A stretch of 52,612 bases of DNA, taken from an uncultured Spartobacteria bacterium (GTDB lineage: Bacteria; Verrucomicrobiota; Verrucomicrobiia; Chthoniobacterales; Chthoniobacteraceae). Below, in pieces: positions 27,036-36,400 of the stretch (positions within the stretch are counted from its first letter, which is position 1; each line of letters begins with the position of its first letter). A program made the translations under genes and the position numbers. The DNA is taken from contig CAIXGS010000008.1 of NCBI GenBank assembly GCA_903919125.1, positions 1 to 52,612 of the forward strand, written 5' to 3'. The notes beneath the pieces were generated by a model, which saw only the letters and a list, made by a program, of their open reading frames with translations, was not told the origin of the DNA and did no database searches.

Positions 27036-27947
27036 TCAGGGAGTTTGCGTGACCAGAAAACGGATTCCCGCCCAAGCGTGCCAAATTGTCACAATTATCA
27101 GAACCAGCGAGGTGGGAACGTGCACCAAAAGCCAGCCGTGAAGCCAATGCTGAAACCTCGTTTGCAAGTCCGTTAGCCGTCGACTCTCACACCAGGCTTC
27201 GATCTCATCCACCCGAGGACGCCATTCAGGATGAACGTTCACCCTCAAAATTTTGAACATCTCAGCCGCCAACTGAGCGTTCCCAAGATGCAGATTACGC
27301 ACCCCTTTCTTCACCGAGAGAAACGGCAGGCATTCGTCATCTAAAAAACGCCCAAGAATCTGAGGTGAAGTGTCGCCACTCAAACCGAGAGCATTGGTCT
27401 CCGCCACTTGAGTGCGCAATTCGGTCGCGGCACGCAAAAGCGATTCCCGAACAAAAGGAATTTGTTCAAATACCACCTCCCGAGGAAGATGCTCACGCAT
27501 AATCGAGGGCAAAAAATGTTGTAAAATCACCCCAAAAATTCCGCTTACCATCACCAATGTGTAAAGCGCCAACAACCCCATGGTGTGCGGCCCTCCTATC
27601 CGAAAGCCCGAATGCAACACCACCAGAGGGATCGTCAAAACGGTCAGCCACAAATGGGCCTTCAGCCACGTTTGTACACTGCCAATGGGCCACAACCGCT
27701 TCTTCTTGCGCACCCCCAGCGCCGCCGCAAACAGAAAAATCCCTAAAGCCACGATGCCGAACAACAGTCCAAGAGGTGTTCCTCCGTAGTTTGCGCGGAG
27801 GGGTGGAACAGGGCCCAAAACAGCGGGAAACTTTACACCGCGTGGCAAAAATTCGGGATGCAAGTTTAATGAATAGGAGATCGCTGCAATAACAGTTAAT
27901 GCAGTAACTAACAAAATCCAAGGTAAGTGCGAACGATCAATCCTCAT
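27036..27947 (-). CDS. Membrane diheme cytochrome b-like protein
   Basis: A 303-residue integral membrane protein with about five helices: 9-28, 57-79, 93-113, 122-144 and 272-296, and a soluble stretch of about 125 residues before the last. Two helices each carry a His pair 14 residues apart: H98/H112 (KAHLWL, VLHSGF) and H276/H290 (LLVHVP, TIWHAW). This is the pattern of a bis-His, two-haem b bundle as in cytochrome b and ferric-reductase-type proteins. I do not recognise a named family. It is the first gene of the minus-strand operon with the decaheme cytochrome, NuoE-NuoF and the Fe-S/cNMP protein, so it is the best candidate for moving electrons across the inner membrane. Confidence 0.72.
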   Translation of the reverse strand: MRIDRSHLPWILLVTALTVIAAISYSLNLHPEFLPRGVKFPAVLGPVPPLRANYGGTPLGLLFGIVALGIFLFAAALGVRKKKRLWPIGSVQTWLKAHLWLTVLTIPLVVLHSGFRIGGPHTMGLLALYTLVMVSGIFGVILQHFLPSIMREHLPREVVFEQIPFVRESLLRAATELRTQVAETNALGLSGDTSPQILGRFLDDECLPFLSVKKGVRNLHLGNAQLAAEMFKILRVNVHPEWRPRVDEIEAWCESRRLTDLQTRFQHWLHGWLLVHVPTSLVLIIVTIWHAWAGIRFLVTQTP

Positions 27948-28208
27948 ACGCGAACAACTGCGGAAACTAAAAGTCAGTCCGCGAACACAGGGGTGGCTCT
28001 TGGATGGTTGACTTGTAAACAGGGAAAATGGTTGGTTGTAAAAAACATTTTCTTATTAAACGTTTGTTCATTCAGTATCTTTCTCTGAGAAATCTATCAT
28101 TCGACGCACGTCACTTCCTGTCAGACTTCTCTGCGCTCACTTTTGAAAGTACTTCCCCCTTTGAGCGACCGTTTACTCCGCTAACACTTCGCTAATGCAA
28201 ATTTAGAA
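27948..28208. promoter_or_regulatory. Divergent promoter region of the electron-transfer cluster
   Basis: A 261-base gap between the divergent starts of the cytochrome b operon (minus) and the tetraheme cytochrome gene (plus). It is visibly richer in A/T than its surroundings, particularly 28010-28100. It must hold both promoters. I see no convincing -35/-10 pair or operator palindrome and do not assign finer sites. Confidence 0.55.
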
Positions 28209-29348
28209 ATGAAAGTACCCAAAACCCTTCTTCTTATCTCGCTTACGTGCTTGGTTTTGCCGACTTTCGCCGCAGATTCCGGCAACCCTGCCCAAAGCGG
28301 AAAATTCACAGGCACTCAGTCCTGCGGCACTACCGGGTGCCACGGCGGCGGCACCATTCATAACGAATCAATCATTTTTGAGCGGAAGGATCCCCATGGT
28401 GTCGCCTACGGGATTCTCGGTAAAGGAACCTCCCTGCGCATCGCGGAGGCCCTCGGCATCAAGGGGGACCCGGCAAAAGACATCCAGTGTAACGTCTGCC
28501 ACGCTCCCATGCAGGGGGTAGACGCCGAATTCTTCGTCAAAGGCCTCAAGCCCGACCGGGGCGTGGGATGCGAATCGTGTCACGGTGCGGCTGAAAACTG
28601 GCTGAGGTTCCACACCCGTCCAGACGTTGATTTTCAACAGATTATCGCCGCTGGGATGCGCGATCTCAATGACATTTACGGGCGTGCCAACTCGTGCGTT
28701 GGCTGTCATCTCAATCTGGACGAGTCACTGCGCAAAGCGGGGCATCCCGAGCTGTTTTTCGAACTCGACGGCCAGTGTGCCGCCCAACCACCGCACTACC
28801 GCGACGCCCGTCCCTCGCTGGGGCCTCGCTCTTGGCTCACAGGCCAGGCAGCTGCTCTTCGGGAAATGAGCTGGAAACTTTCACTTAAAGGGGACGAAAA
28901 CTTTCTCCCTCGCTGGAAAGCTCTGGTGTGGCTGCTACAAAAAACCGAACTTGGCCGACAGGAACTCCCTGCAACTGAGGACTTCGCCGCCATGCAAAAG
29001 GCAGCTGACGGCTTGGCTCGGAAAGCCGCCCCAAAATTGTGGTCCACCCCCGCAGTGCAAACCCAACTCCAAGAATTCTCAGCGCTTCACACCGAGTTTG
29101 AAGTCCAAAATTCCGACAAAGCCCTCCTCCAACGAAAGGCGGAAGTCTTAGTGCCCGCCCTCGATCGACTATGGCGCGAACTCCGCAAAACTGGCATCGC
29201 TCAATCGGAGTGCGAAACCTCCATCCAAACCCTTCATCTTCTGGCGATGGACCACGAAGACTTCGATCCCGCTAAGTTCTCAACCGCGCTGGGTAAACTG
29301 AAAGTCTCGCTGACCAACCTAAGCGCGGCAGACAGCAAGAAAAAATAA
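28209..29348 (+). CDS. Cytochrome c554-like tetraheme cytochrome
   Basis: A 379-residue exported protein with a signal peptide (1-21, cleavage after TFA). It has four haem-binding motifs: CGTTGCH (a CX4CH spacing, unusual), CNVCH, CESCH and CVGCH, all in the first 180 residues. The region FERKDPHGVAYGILG and the pattern of spacing resemble the cytochrome c554/c' family of small periplasmic multihaem carriers. The second half (about 215-379) has no haem motif and looks helical. Likely a soluble periplasmic shuttle between the inner-membrane decaheme cytochrome and the outer-membrane components. It is transcribed away from the cytochrome b operon. Confidence 0.85.
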   Translation: MKVPKTLLLISLTCLVLPTFAADSGNPAQSGKFTGTQSCGTTGCHGGGTIHNESIIFERKDPHGVAYGILGKGTSLRIAEALGIKGDPAKDIQCNVCHAPMQGVDAEFFVKGLKPDRGVGCESCHGAAENWLRFHTRPDVDFQQIIAAGMRDLNDIYGRANSCVGCHLNLDESLRKAGHPELFFELDGQCAAQPPHYRDARPSLGPRSWLTGQAAALREMSWKLSLKGDENFLPRWKALVWLLQKTELGRQELPATEDFAAMQKAADGLARKAAPKLWSTPAVQTQLQEFSALHTEFEVQNSDKALLQRKAEVLVPALDRLWRELRKTGIAQSECETSIQTLHLLAMDHEDFDPAKFSTALGKLKVSLTNLSAADSKKK

Positions 29349-29394
29349 CGCGCCATCCTTCAAGGTGCGGCTTCTTAGGCTGGGAAGTTTCCGA

Positions 29395-29416
29395 ACCGTT
29401 TAACATCCTAAACGGT
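29395..29416. terminator. Hairpin between convergent genes, possible terminator
   Basis: ACCGTTTA at 29395-29402 pairs perfectly with TAAACGGT at 29409-29416 around a 6-base loop. It sits in the 98-base gap between the convergent tetraheme cytochrome and HbpS-like genes. There is no T run on either side, so it would be a weak or factor-assisted bidirectional terminator. Confidence 0.45.
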
Positions 29417-29446
29417 AACGCCCTCCGCGCCTGCTACTGAATCTAT

Positions 29447-31108
29447 TTACTGCGGGTTACGCGGGAACTTCACGTAAGGAAGGCGCGCTCCCCGGTAAAC
29501 AAGAGTGTCGGACCGGATTGCATCGGCTGCCAAAAAGTTGGCGGTTCCGCTCGCACAAATCATGTCATCCTGATCCACGCCATCGCCTGAAACACCGATG
29601 GCTCCGATCAATTCTCCATTTCGATACAAGGGCAGACCACCAGGGAAGATGGTCATTCCATTGGGAAGATTCGTGTTGCCGGGATAAGTTAATGGCGCTG
29701 AGGACGACAAGGGAGACGTTTTCAAAGAAACCGCCTCTTGAAGTCCGAAAAACGGTCCCCATGCCCGACCATCTATGCCCGGTGGATAAAAGCGTTGGGC
29801 AAGGAAGCCCACGGCCCGAGTGCTCATCGCAGTGGTCTTATTCGAGAAAAACACGGCGGTACGGGCCTTCTGCGCACTCACATCCCAACTAAACATAGTC
29901 GCCTCCCCGACCCTGAAGACGCCAAGTACAGCGGGGGGCTCGCCGTCGCTGTTTGGATTGTTCACCACGGTGATGAATGTTTTGGCGCGCGTCCCCAAGG
30001 GCAATCTGATTCCCGCGCGAATGATGCTACAACGCTGCGCGGCGAGCGTAAGGATACTGGTCACTTCCGCCGCCGTAAGCCGCGCGGCAGCTCCTGCCCC
30101 AATAGTTCCCGGAAGTGGATCGGCCTGAATGAGCTGACGAGTCTCCCCCGCAACCCCTCCAAGACTGCTTGGTCCGAGGGTGCTGAAGTCATAACTAGCT
30201 GGAGAACCCTGAGGAGTGTAGACGAAGCTGTCGACAGGATCCGTGACCACGCTTCCTACTGCCGGAAATGGAAGAGGAGACGGAGGCTCGGGCAATTTAG
30301 AAATATTGCCGATCACATAAGGCACACGGATTCCACCGAGGAGCACATTCGTCGCCAAGATTTTAGTTGAAGGCCGAAACCCACTTTGGGCGGCAAGGGC
30401 CACATTTTCATCGGTATCCGCGGGCACTTTGAAGCCAGCCGTGGAATTTGTTGGAGGGGTGCTACTGAGCAAAAAGGCAGCTGGACTCAGATTTGAAGGG
30501 CTTGAATCGCCCGTCACCCCGACTCCGCCCACCAGTTCTCCGTTAATGTACAGAGGAACGCCTCCGGGCGAATCATCAAGCGAGGTGAACGGTACGGCTG
30601 GGGTTCTGGCTCCAGGCGACCCGACGACGCCTGCTGAACCATTAAATCCTGCGGGGATCCTCTTGAAGCGATTGACGTCAGAAAAAAAGAGGTTCGAAAA
30701 ACCCACTCCTACCAGAGGACCCGGAGGAGAGTTTCGTATCCCCGGAGGAAAATGCTGCTGGATGATGTACCCTGCGGTGCGCGAGGTGAATGCATTTTCG
30801 TTGCTGCTCAAAAATGCGGCCGTCCCCGCTCTGGAAACAGCAGAGGCGATCACTCCCTGAGCTGGCGCGGTGGTGCCAACATTACGCACGCCCAGTACAA
30901 AGCCCTCGCGATCCACCACAGCCACCACAGACTGGGAACTATACTTGGAAGCGTAAGCCGCCCCCTGATCAAGGATCCGGATCACGTCCGGCCCGCTCAA
31001 CGACTGGGCCGCCGATGCATCGCAAGTCAAAGCGCCCAACAGTACAAAAGCAGCTTTGGAGATTTGCTCGCCGAGAGAGCTTGAAAAATTTCGAATCGCA
31101 TCTGGCAT
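29447..31108 (-). CDS. Exported protein with two HbpS/GlcG-type (haem-binding-like) domains
   Basis: A 553-residue protein with a signal peptide ending near residue 34 (CDASAAQS). Two HbpS/GlcG-like domains are present. The first is at about 37-200 (LSGPDVIRILDQGAAYA, VVAVVDREGFVLGVRNVG, GGVPLYINGELVGGVGVTGD). The second is at about 340-545 (LTAAEVTSILTLAAQR, FPGGLPLYRNGELIGAIGVS). The linker between them is low in conserved motifs. Some relatives such as HbpS bind haem or degrade it to sense iron and redox state; others are uncharacterised. Lying between cytochrome genes and divergent from the porin, it could act in haem handling or redox sensing, which is inference. Confidence 0.8.
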   Translation of the reverse strand: MPDAIRNFSSSLGEQISKAAFVLLGALTCDASAAQSLSGPDVIRILDQGAAYASKYSSQSVVAVVDREGFVLGVRNVGTTAPAQGVIASAVSRAGTAAFLSSNENAFTSRTAGYIIQQHFPPGIRNSPPGPLVGVGFSNLFFSDVNRFKRIPAGFNGSAGVVGSPGARTPAVPFTSLDDSPGGVPLYINGELVGGVGVTGDSSPSNLSPAAFLLSSTPPTNSTAGFKVPADTDENVALAAQSGFRPSTKILATNVLLGGIRVPYVIGNISKLPEPPSPLPFPAVGSVVTDPVDSFVYTPQGSPASYDFSTLGPSSLGGVAGETRQLIQADPLPGTIGAGAAARLTAAEVTSILTLAAQRCSIIRAGIRLPLGTRAKTFITVVNNPNSDGEPPAVLGVFRVGEATMFSWDVSAQKARTAVFFSNKTTAMSTRAVGFLAQRFYPPGIDGRAWGPFFGLQEAVSLKTSPLSSSAPLTYPGNTNLPNGMTIFPGGLPLYRNGELIGAIGVSGDGVDQDDMICASGTANFLAADAIRSDTLVYRGARLPYVKFPRNPQ

Positions 31109-31200
31109 GGTGTTTTTTTGCCCTAATTATCTTCTGCTTCAAGCACCAAACCGCTACACGCTTTCCGGACAATCGGCCGAATCGAACGGCTAAGGTGAAA
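31109..31200. promoter_or_regulatory. Short divergent promoter region, HbpS-like gene and porin
   Basis: A 92-base gap between the divergent starts of the HbpS-like gene (minus) and the outer-membrane porin (plus). Both promoters must overlap here, which suggests joint control. An AAGGTG sits just upstream of the porin ATG at 31201. Confidence 0.5.
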
Positions 31201-33411
31201 ATGAGCCCACCCACCCACCCGAAATTCTTCACATTAAAACGCCTCATCGCGCTCAGTTGCGTCGCTTGGGCAGCGGCGTCGCCTGCTGGAGATTCACAGG
31301 GGGTGGGTGCAGGAAAGCAATCGAAGCTGCCCCCTGTTTTCAACCCTGATCCCGGCGCGTGGGCCACGCCCTCCTCTCAAACTGTCGCAGACACCGTATC
31401 CCCGCCGCCTCTTGCCGAGGCCATTAGAACGCTCGGACGCCTAACTCCTATCGACATTGCTCGCGAACCGCTCGCCGCCAAGGAGCGAGCCCCTGGCGAA
31501 TTTGCGGCGCACGACTATCCCTTGGCGAAAGACGGGCGTGGTTTGCTGAATTTAAGCACCGCCGTTCCTAATCGCTGGGCGGTGCCTCTCCCGCACTGGC
31601 AGCGTTATTTAGATCCCAGCATTGAAACGCCTTACTTGCAGGAAAAAACAAGACTCTGGCACCCCTACCAGCAAAGCCGTCTCAAGGGAGATGTGCCAAT
31701 TTTTGGACAGGATATTTTCACCAATATATCAGCGAAGAGCTTCACGTTTTCTGAGTTCCGTAGTCTTCCAGTTCCTAGCGGGGTCAGCACTGTCAGCCCA
31801 GGTCGATCCGAGTTTTTTGGGAATGGCAATCAATCTCTGATTTCCACCGACACTTCCGTAGCCATCGATATCTTCAAGGGGGAAACCTCCTTCAAACCTG
31901 TTACTTGGCTTCTGCGCCTCAACGCAGTCCAAAACAATAACTGGGTCCGCACCCGCGAAAACAACCTCCTCAACCCCGACCCTCGGGGCAGCGACTTCCA
32001 AGACACAACCAGAGCTCCGAATACCACGGGTTTCGGATCCTTCTCGGGGAGCACGGGTAGCTTTAACCCAACCATCACCGCAGGGTCCTTCGGAAGCACG
32101 CTCAATCCAGCCAGTTCCGGCACATCGGGAAACGTTTTAGACCAACTCAAGAACCAAGGGGCGACCCCTGCCTCGAGCAACCAGACCCGCTACACTTATC
32201 GGCAAAAAGATAAGCTTTCCCTCCAAGAGGCCTTCTTGGAAATCCATCTGCGCGACCTATCAGATAACTACGATTTCATCAGCAGCCGGTTCGGTATCCA
32301 GCCCTTTTCCTCCGACTTCCGCGGGTTCGTCTTCTCAGACAGCAACCTTGGTGCGCGGATCTTCGGCAACGCCTCCAACAACAAGTCTCAATATAACCTG
32401 TTGTATTTTAAAATGCGGGAGAAGGACACCTACTCCGAGCTCAACACCTTCGACTCCAGACAACAGCAGGTTTTTATCGCCAACGTCTATCGCCAGGACT
32501 TCCTCACCAAAGGTTACACCGCCCAACTCAGCTTACACGCTAACCTAGACGGAGACAGCACCAAATACGACCGCAACGGGTTCCTAGTGCGCCCCGCCCC
32601 CCTAGGCACCGTCCCACAAAATGAGGCTGACGGCTCTCCCCTAGGACACGATCTACAATCCTACTACCTCGGCTGGGCTGGGGACGGGCACATTGGAAAA
32701 CTCAACATCAACCACGCCTTTTACCAAGCCTTGGGCCGCGACGAATTTAACCAACTCGCTGGACGCAGCGTTTCCATCAACGCTCAGATGGCCGCCCTTG
32801 AACTGAGCGTCGACAGAGACTGGGTGCGCTGGAAATTTTCCGGCTTCTACGCAAGCGGCGATTCCAACCCCACCGATGGCGTTGCCCGAGGCTTCGACTC
32901 AATTATAGACAACCCCGTCTTTTTTGGTGGCCCCTTCAGCTGGTACGCGCGCGAAGGTATAAGCCTGCCGGGTACTGGAGTCAACCTCAAGGAGCGCAAC
33001 TCTTTAGTACCCAGCCTGCGCACCAGCAAAACACAAGGCCAGTCCAACTTCGTCAACCCCGGAGTCTGGATCATTGGCGCGGGCACCGATGTGGACGTCA
33101 CCCCAAAACTCAGGGCTTTTGGCAACCTCAACTACGTCCATCTTGCGGAAACCGCTGCCGTCAAATACGCCCTGCAAACCGACAAGGCACGCTCCGATCT
33201 GGGTGTGGACGCCAGCGTGGGAGTCAAATACCGACCATTTTTAACCGAAAACGTGATCGTCTCATTCGGAGTCGGCCTCTTTTTCCCAGGCGGCGGTTAC
33301 CGAGACTTGTACCGGCAAAACACTGTGCAAGTTCCCGGCTACGACTCGGGCTCAGGTAAGGTGGACCCCTGCCTTTACAACGCCCTTTTGACCCTGACGC
33401 TTAATTACTAA
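31201..33411 (+). CDS. Large outer-membrane porin of the cytochrome cluster
   Basis: The product is 736 residues from the ATG at 31201, which has an AAGGTG upstream; longer frames run back into the divergent HbpS-like gene and are not credible. The signal peptide is 1-28. A soluble N-terminal part of about 150 residues is followed by a long beta-barrel: many amphipathic strands (SRFGIQPFSSDFRGFVFSD, QYNLLYFKMREKDTYSELN), Ser/Gly-rich loops, and a C-terminal Tyr (LTLTLNY). It ends 5 bases before the decaheme-LVIVD gene, so the two are cotranscribed. By analogy with MtrB/PCC porins it may sheathe a multihaem cytochrome across the outer membrane. Sequence similarity to MtrB is not evident by eye. 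Confidence 0.78.
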   Translation: MSPPTHPKFFTLKRLIALSCVAWAAASPAGDSQGVGAGKQSKLPPVFNPDPGAWATPSSQTVADTVSPPPLAEAIRTLGRLTPIDIAREPLAAKERAPGEFAAHDYPLAKDGRGLLNLSTAVPNRWAVPLPHWQRYLDPSIETPYLQEKTRLWHPYQQSRLKGDVPIFGQDIFTNISAKSFTFSEFRSLPVPSGVSTVSPGRSEFFGNGNQSLISTDTSVAIDIFKGETSFKPVTWLLRLNAVQNNNWVRTRENNLLNPDPRGSDFQDTTRAPNTTGFGSFSGSTGSFNPTITAGSFGSTLNPASSGTSGNVLDQLKNQGATPASSNQTRYTYRQKDKLSLQEAFLEIHLRDLSDNYDFISSRFGIQPFSSDFRGFVFSDSNLGARIFGNASNNKSQYNLLYFKMREKDTYSELNTFDSRQQQVFIANVYRQDFLTKGYTAQLSLHANLDGDSTKYDRNGFLVRPAPLGTVPQNEADGSPLGHDLQSYYLGWAGDGHIGKLNINHAFYQALGRDEFNQLAGRSVSINAQMAALELSVDRDWVRWKFSGFYASGDSNPTDGVARGFDSIIDNPVFFGGPFSWYAREGISLPGTGVNLKERNSLVPSLRTSKTQGQSNFVNPGVWIIGAGTDVDVTPKLRAFGNLNYVHLAETAAVKYALQTDKARSDLGVDASVGVKYRPFLTENVIVSFGVGLFFPGGGYRDLYRQNTVQVPGYDSGSGKVDPCLYNALLTLTLNY

Positions 33412-33416
33412 TTTCA

Positions 33417-36400
33417 ATGAGCCTTTTTCGTCCTCTTGTTAGAAAAAAAGTGCTGGGTCTCCTGCTGCCGCTTTTGGTGCTGCTCGTTGGTGGTTGGCGC
33501 GTGCTAGCACAATCTTCCACTACCCCCGGCGCAGGTCCCGCAATCGCTGCGCCCGCCGCGCCTCCGAACTCCCCAATTTCCTCTCTATTTCGCGCCACTG
33601 AAGCCGCTCCCAAGTCTCGCGCTTATTACGCTCCAGCAACCTCTGTAAGCACCTCTCAGGAGCCAACCAAGCCCTCTCCTACACCTCCTTCCCAGAAAGA
33701 ACCTCCTGCCCGTGGATCCGCCAGCGGCGCCCACGGTCCCGCCATTTCCGGCAAGACGCCTCCAGTGCACGCAGGTCCACGCCCACCCAAGAACTGGATT
33801 GACCAAAGCCAAGACGAAGCCAAACGCAAAAGTGCCGGTTGCGTAGAGTGCCACACGCAAACCGACGCCCACACCATGCACGCCTCGCCCAATGTGGTTT
33901 TGGGTTGCACAGACTGTCACGGTGGCGACCCCCGCAAAGGTCTCACCATCGTCGACGCCCATGTTCATCCGCGGCATCCTGAATTTTGGAAAGGTTCAGC
34001 CAACCCGCCCAACTCCCATGTCGCGCTAAATCACGAGTCTCCAGAGTTTATCCGCTTCATGAACCCCGGCGACCTGCGAGTGGCCAAAGAGGCCTGCGGC
34101 CTTTGCCACGGAGACATCGTCGACCGCGTCTCCAACTCCATGATGAACCACGGCGGGATGCTCTGGAACGCAGCCGCTTACAACAACGGCGCCATCAACA
34201 TCAAGGACGCTGTCGTCGGCCAAGCCTACGGCGCGGATGGAGTGCCTCTCACCCTTAATAACCCCTTCGTCCCCACTGAAGAAGAAACACGTACGCTGGG
34301 TATCCTTCCATCTCTAAGCCCCCTGCCCCGCTTTAACATCTCGCAACCGGGCAACTTGTTCCGTATTTTTGAAAAAGGCGGCAGCGACCAGCTCACCCTC
34401 GGTATCCCCACCCTCGATGAGCCCCCCGGCAAACCTGAACGACGCCTCTCCCAACGCGGCCTTGGCACACTCAACCGCATCGACCCCGTCTTTTTGGGCG
34501 CCCAAAAAACTAGGCTCCACGACCCTTTGCTCGGCTTTCTAGGCTCCAACGACCGGCCCGGCGATTACCGCTCCAGCGGTTGCACCGCCTGCCATGTCGT
34601 CTACGCCAACGACCGCTCCCCAAGCAATTCAGGCTGGTGGAGTAAATACGGTAACCAAGGACTCAGTTTTTCCAAGGATCCCACGATCCCGAAAAATGAA
34701 AGAGGCCACCCGATTGTTCACCAGTTTACCCGCGCGGTGCCATCAAGCATGTGTATGAACTGCCATATGCATCAGGGCAATGCGTTCGTTAACCCCTACC
34801 TCGGCTACACTTGGTGGGATCAGGAAACCGACGGCGAATTCATGTATCCCAAAAAGCAGAAGGACCCTTCCGAAGAAGAAATGGCGAAGGCTGCTGTCAG
34901 TGCTCCGGAAGCAGCGTCGGTTCGCGGGCTTTGGGGAGATTTGGACTTTCTGGAAAAAGTGGCGGAACTCAACCCAAAGCTCAAACACACACAGTTCGCG
35001 GACTACCATGGCCACGGCTGGGTGTTCAGGGCGATTTTCAAGCAGGACCGCAAGGGCAACCGCCTTGATCTCGACGATAAAATCGTGGCGCATTCCGACT
35101 TCAAACGCGCAGTGCACCTTAAGGACATCCATCTCGCCAAGGGGATGCAATGCGCGGACTGCCATTTCAACGTGGACGTCCACGGCAACGGCCTTCTTTA
35201 TGGCGAAGTGCGTAATGCCGAGACTATTGAGTGCATCGACTGCCACGGCACAGTCTCGGAGCGCCCGCGCAAAATCGTCGATGGGCGCATCACCATGCCG
35301 ACCTCCGGCGCCAGCGGCGAGACCACCCCTGAGGACCGGCGCACGATCAAACCGGTGGACCTCATGACCACCAAAACCTCGTGGCGGCCCCGCTTCGAGT
35401 GGGAAGGCGACAAGCTTTTCCAAAACTCTACCATGTCAGCCGACATTCGCTGGGAAGTCCCGCAAACCGTCGACGTCATCGACCCCAACTCGCCCCGCTA
35501 CAACGCCAAGGCGCGTTACGCCAAAACCATCGAGCGCGACGGCCAGACTTGGGGAGCCGAGACCTCGAGTGCCGATGCCTGCGCCCGCATGGCGCACAAC
35601 AACAAGTCCATGGACTGCCAGATTTGCCACTCCTCCTGGGCCACGAGTTGCTTCGGCTGTCACCTGCCCATGAAGGCCAACACGCGCACCCCCCAGAACA
35701 AGTACGAAGGCGCCGTGGATCGCAATTTCATCACCTACAACCCGCAGGTCGTCCGAGACGACGTCTTTATGCTGGGACTCGATGGAACTGTTAAAAAGAA
35801 CCGCCTCGCCGTCATTCGCTCCTCCAGCGCCGTGATCGTGGGCTCCCAGAACAACAATCGGGAATGGGTCTACTCTCAACAGCAGACCGTCAGCGCCGAG
35901 GGTTACAGCGGACAAGCCTTTAACCCGCACTTCGCCCACACCACCAGCGGTAAAGGCACCACAAAAAACTGCACAGACTGTCACCTGTCCAAAGCGGGCG
36001 ACAATAACGCCTGGATGACCCAGCTCCTCGGATTCGGCACTGGAACAGTCAACTTCTTCGGCCGCTACGCTTATGTGGGCGGAGAAAAGGCCGTCCATGG
36101 AGTAGTTTGGACTGAACAGGACGAACCGCAGAGCGCCATTGGCAGCTCCTTCCAGAAACTCGCTTACCCTCGCAATTTTGAAGAGCACCTCGCTAGGGGC
36201 AGGCGCTTGGAAGAAGGTTACGAGCATCACGCGCACACCATCAACGACCTCACCCTACGGGGCGAATACCTCTACACCGCCAACGGACTGGGAGGTTTGG
36301 AAGTCTTCGATGTCGCCAATATTGATAACAAGGGGTTCAGCGAGCGCATCACCAGTTCGCCTGTCTCCCCCTTGGGCGGTCAGCGCACCGTAGTACGCTC

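Noticed and set aside
27948-28208. tRNA or small RNA in the A/T-rich divergent gap
   Set aside because: No cloverleaf, no strong hairpin and no terminator is visible.
35436-36236. A 266-codon open frame on the minus strand, with similar ones at 34743-35423 and 36558-37070
   Set aside because: These are antisense shadows of the decaheme-LVIVD gene; composition is Gly/Val-rich and lacks domain motifs.
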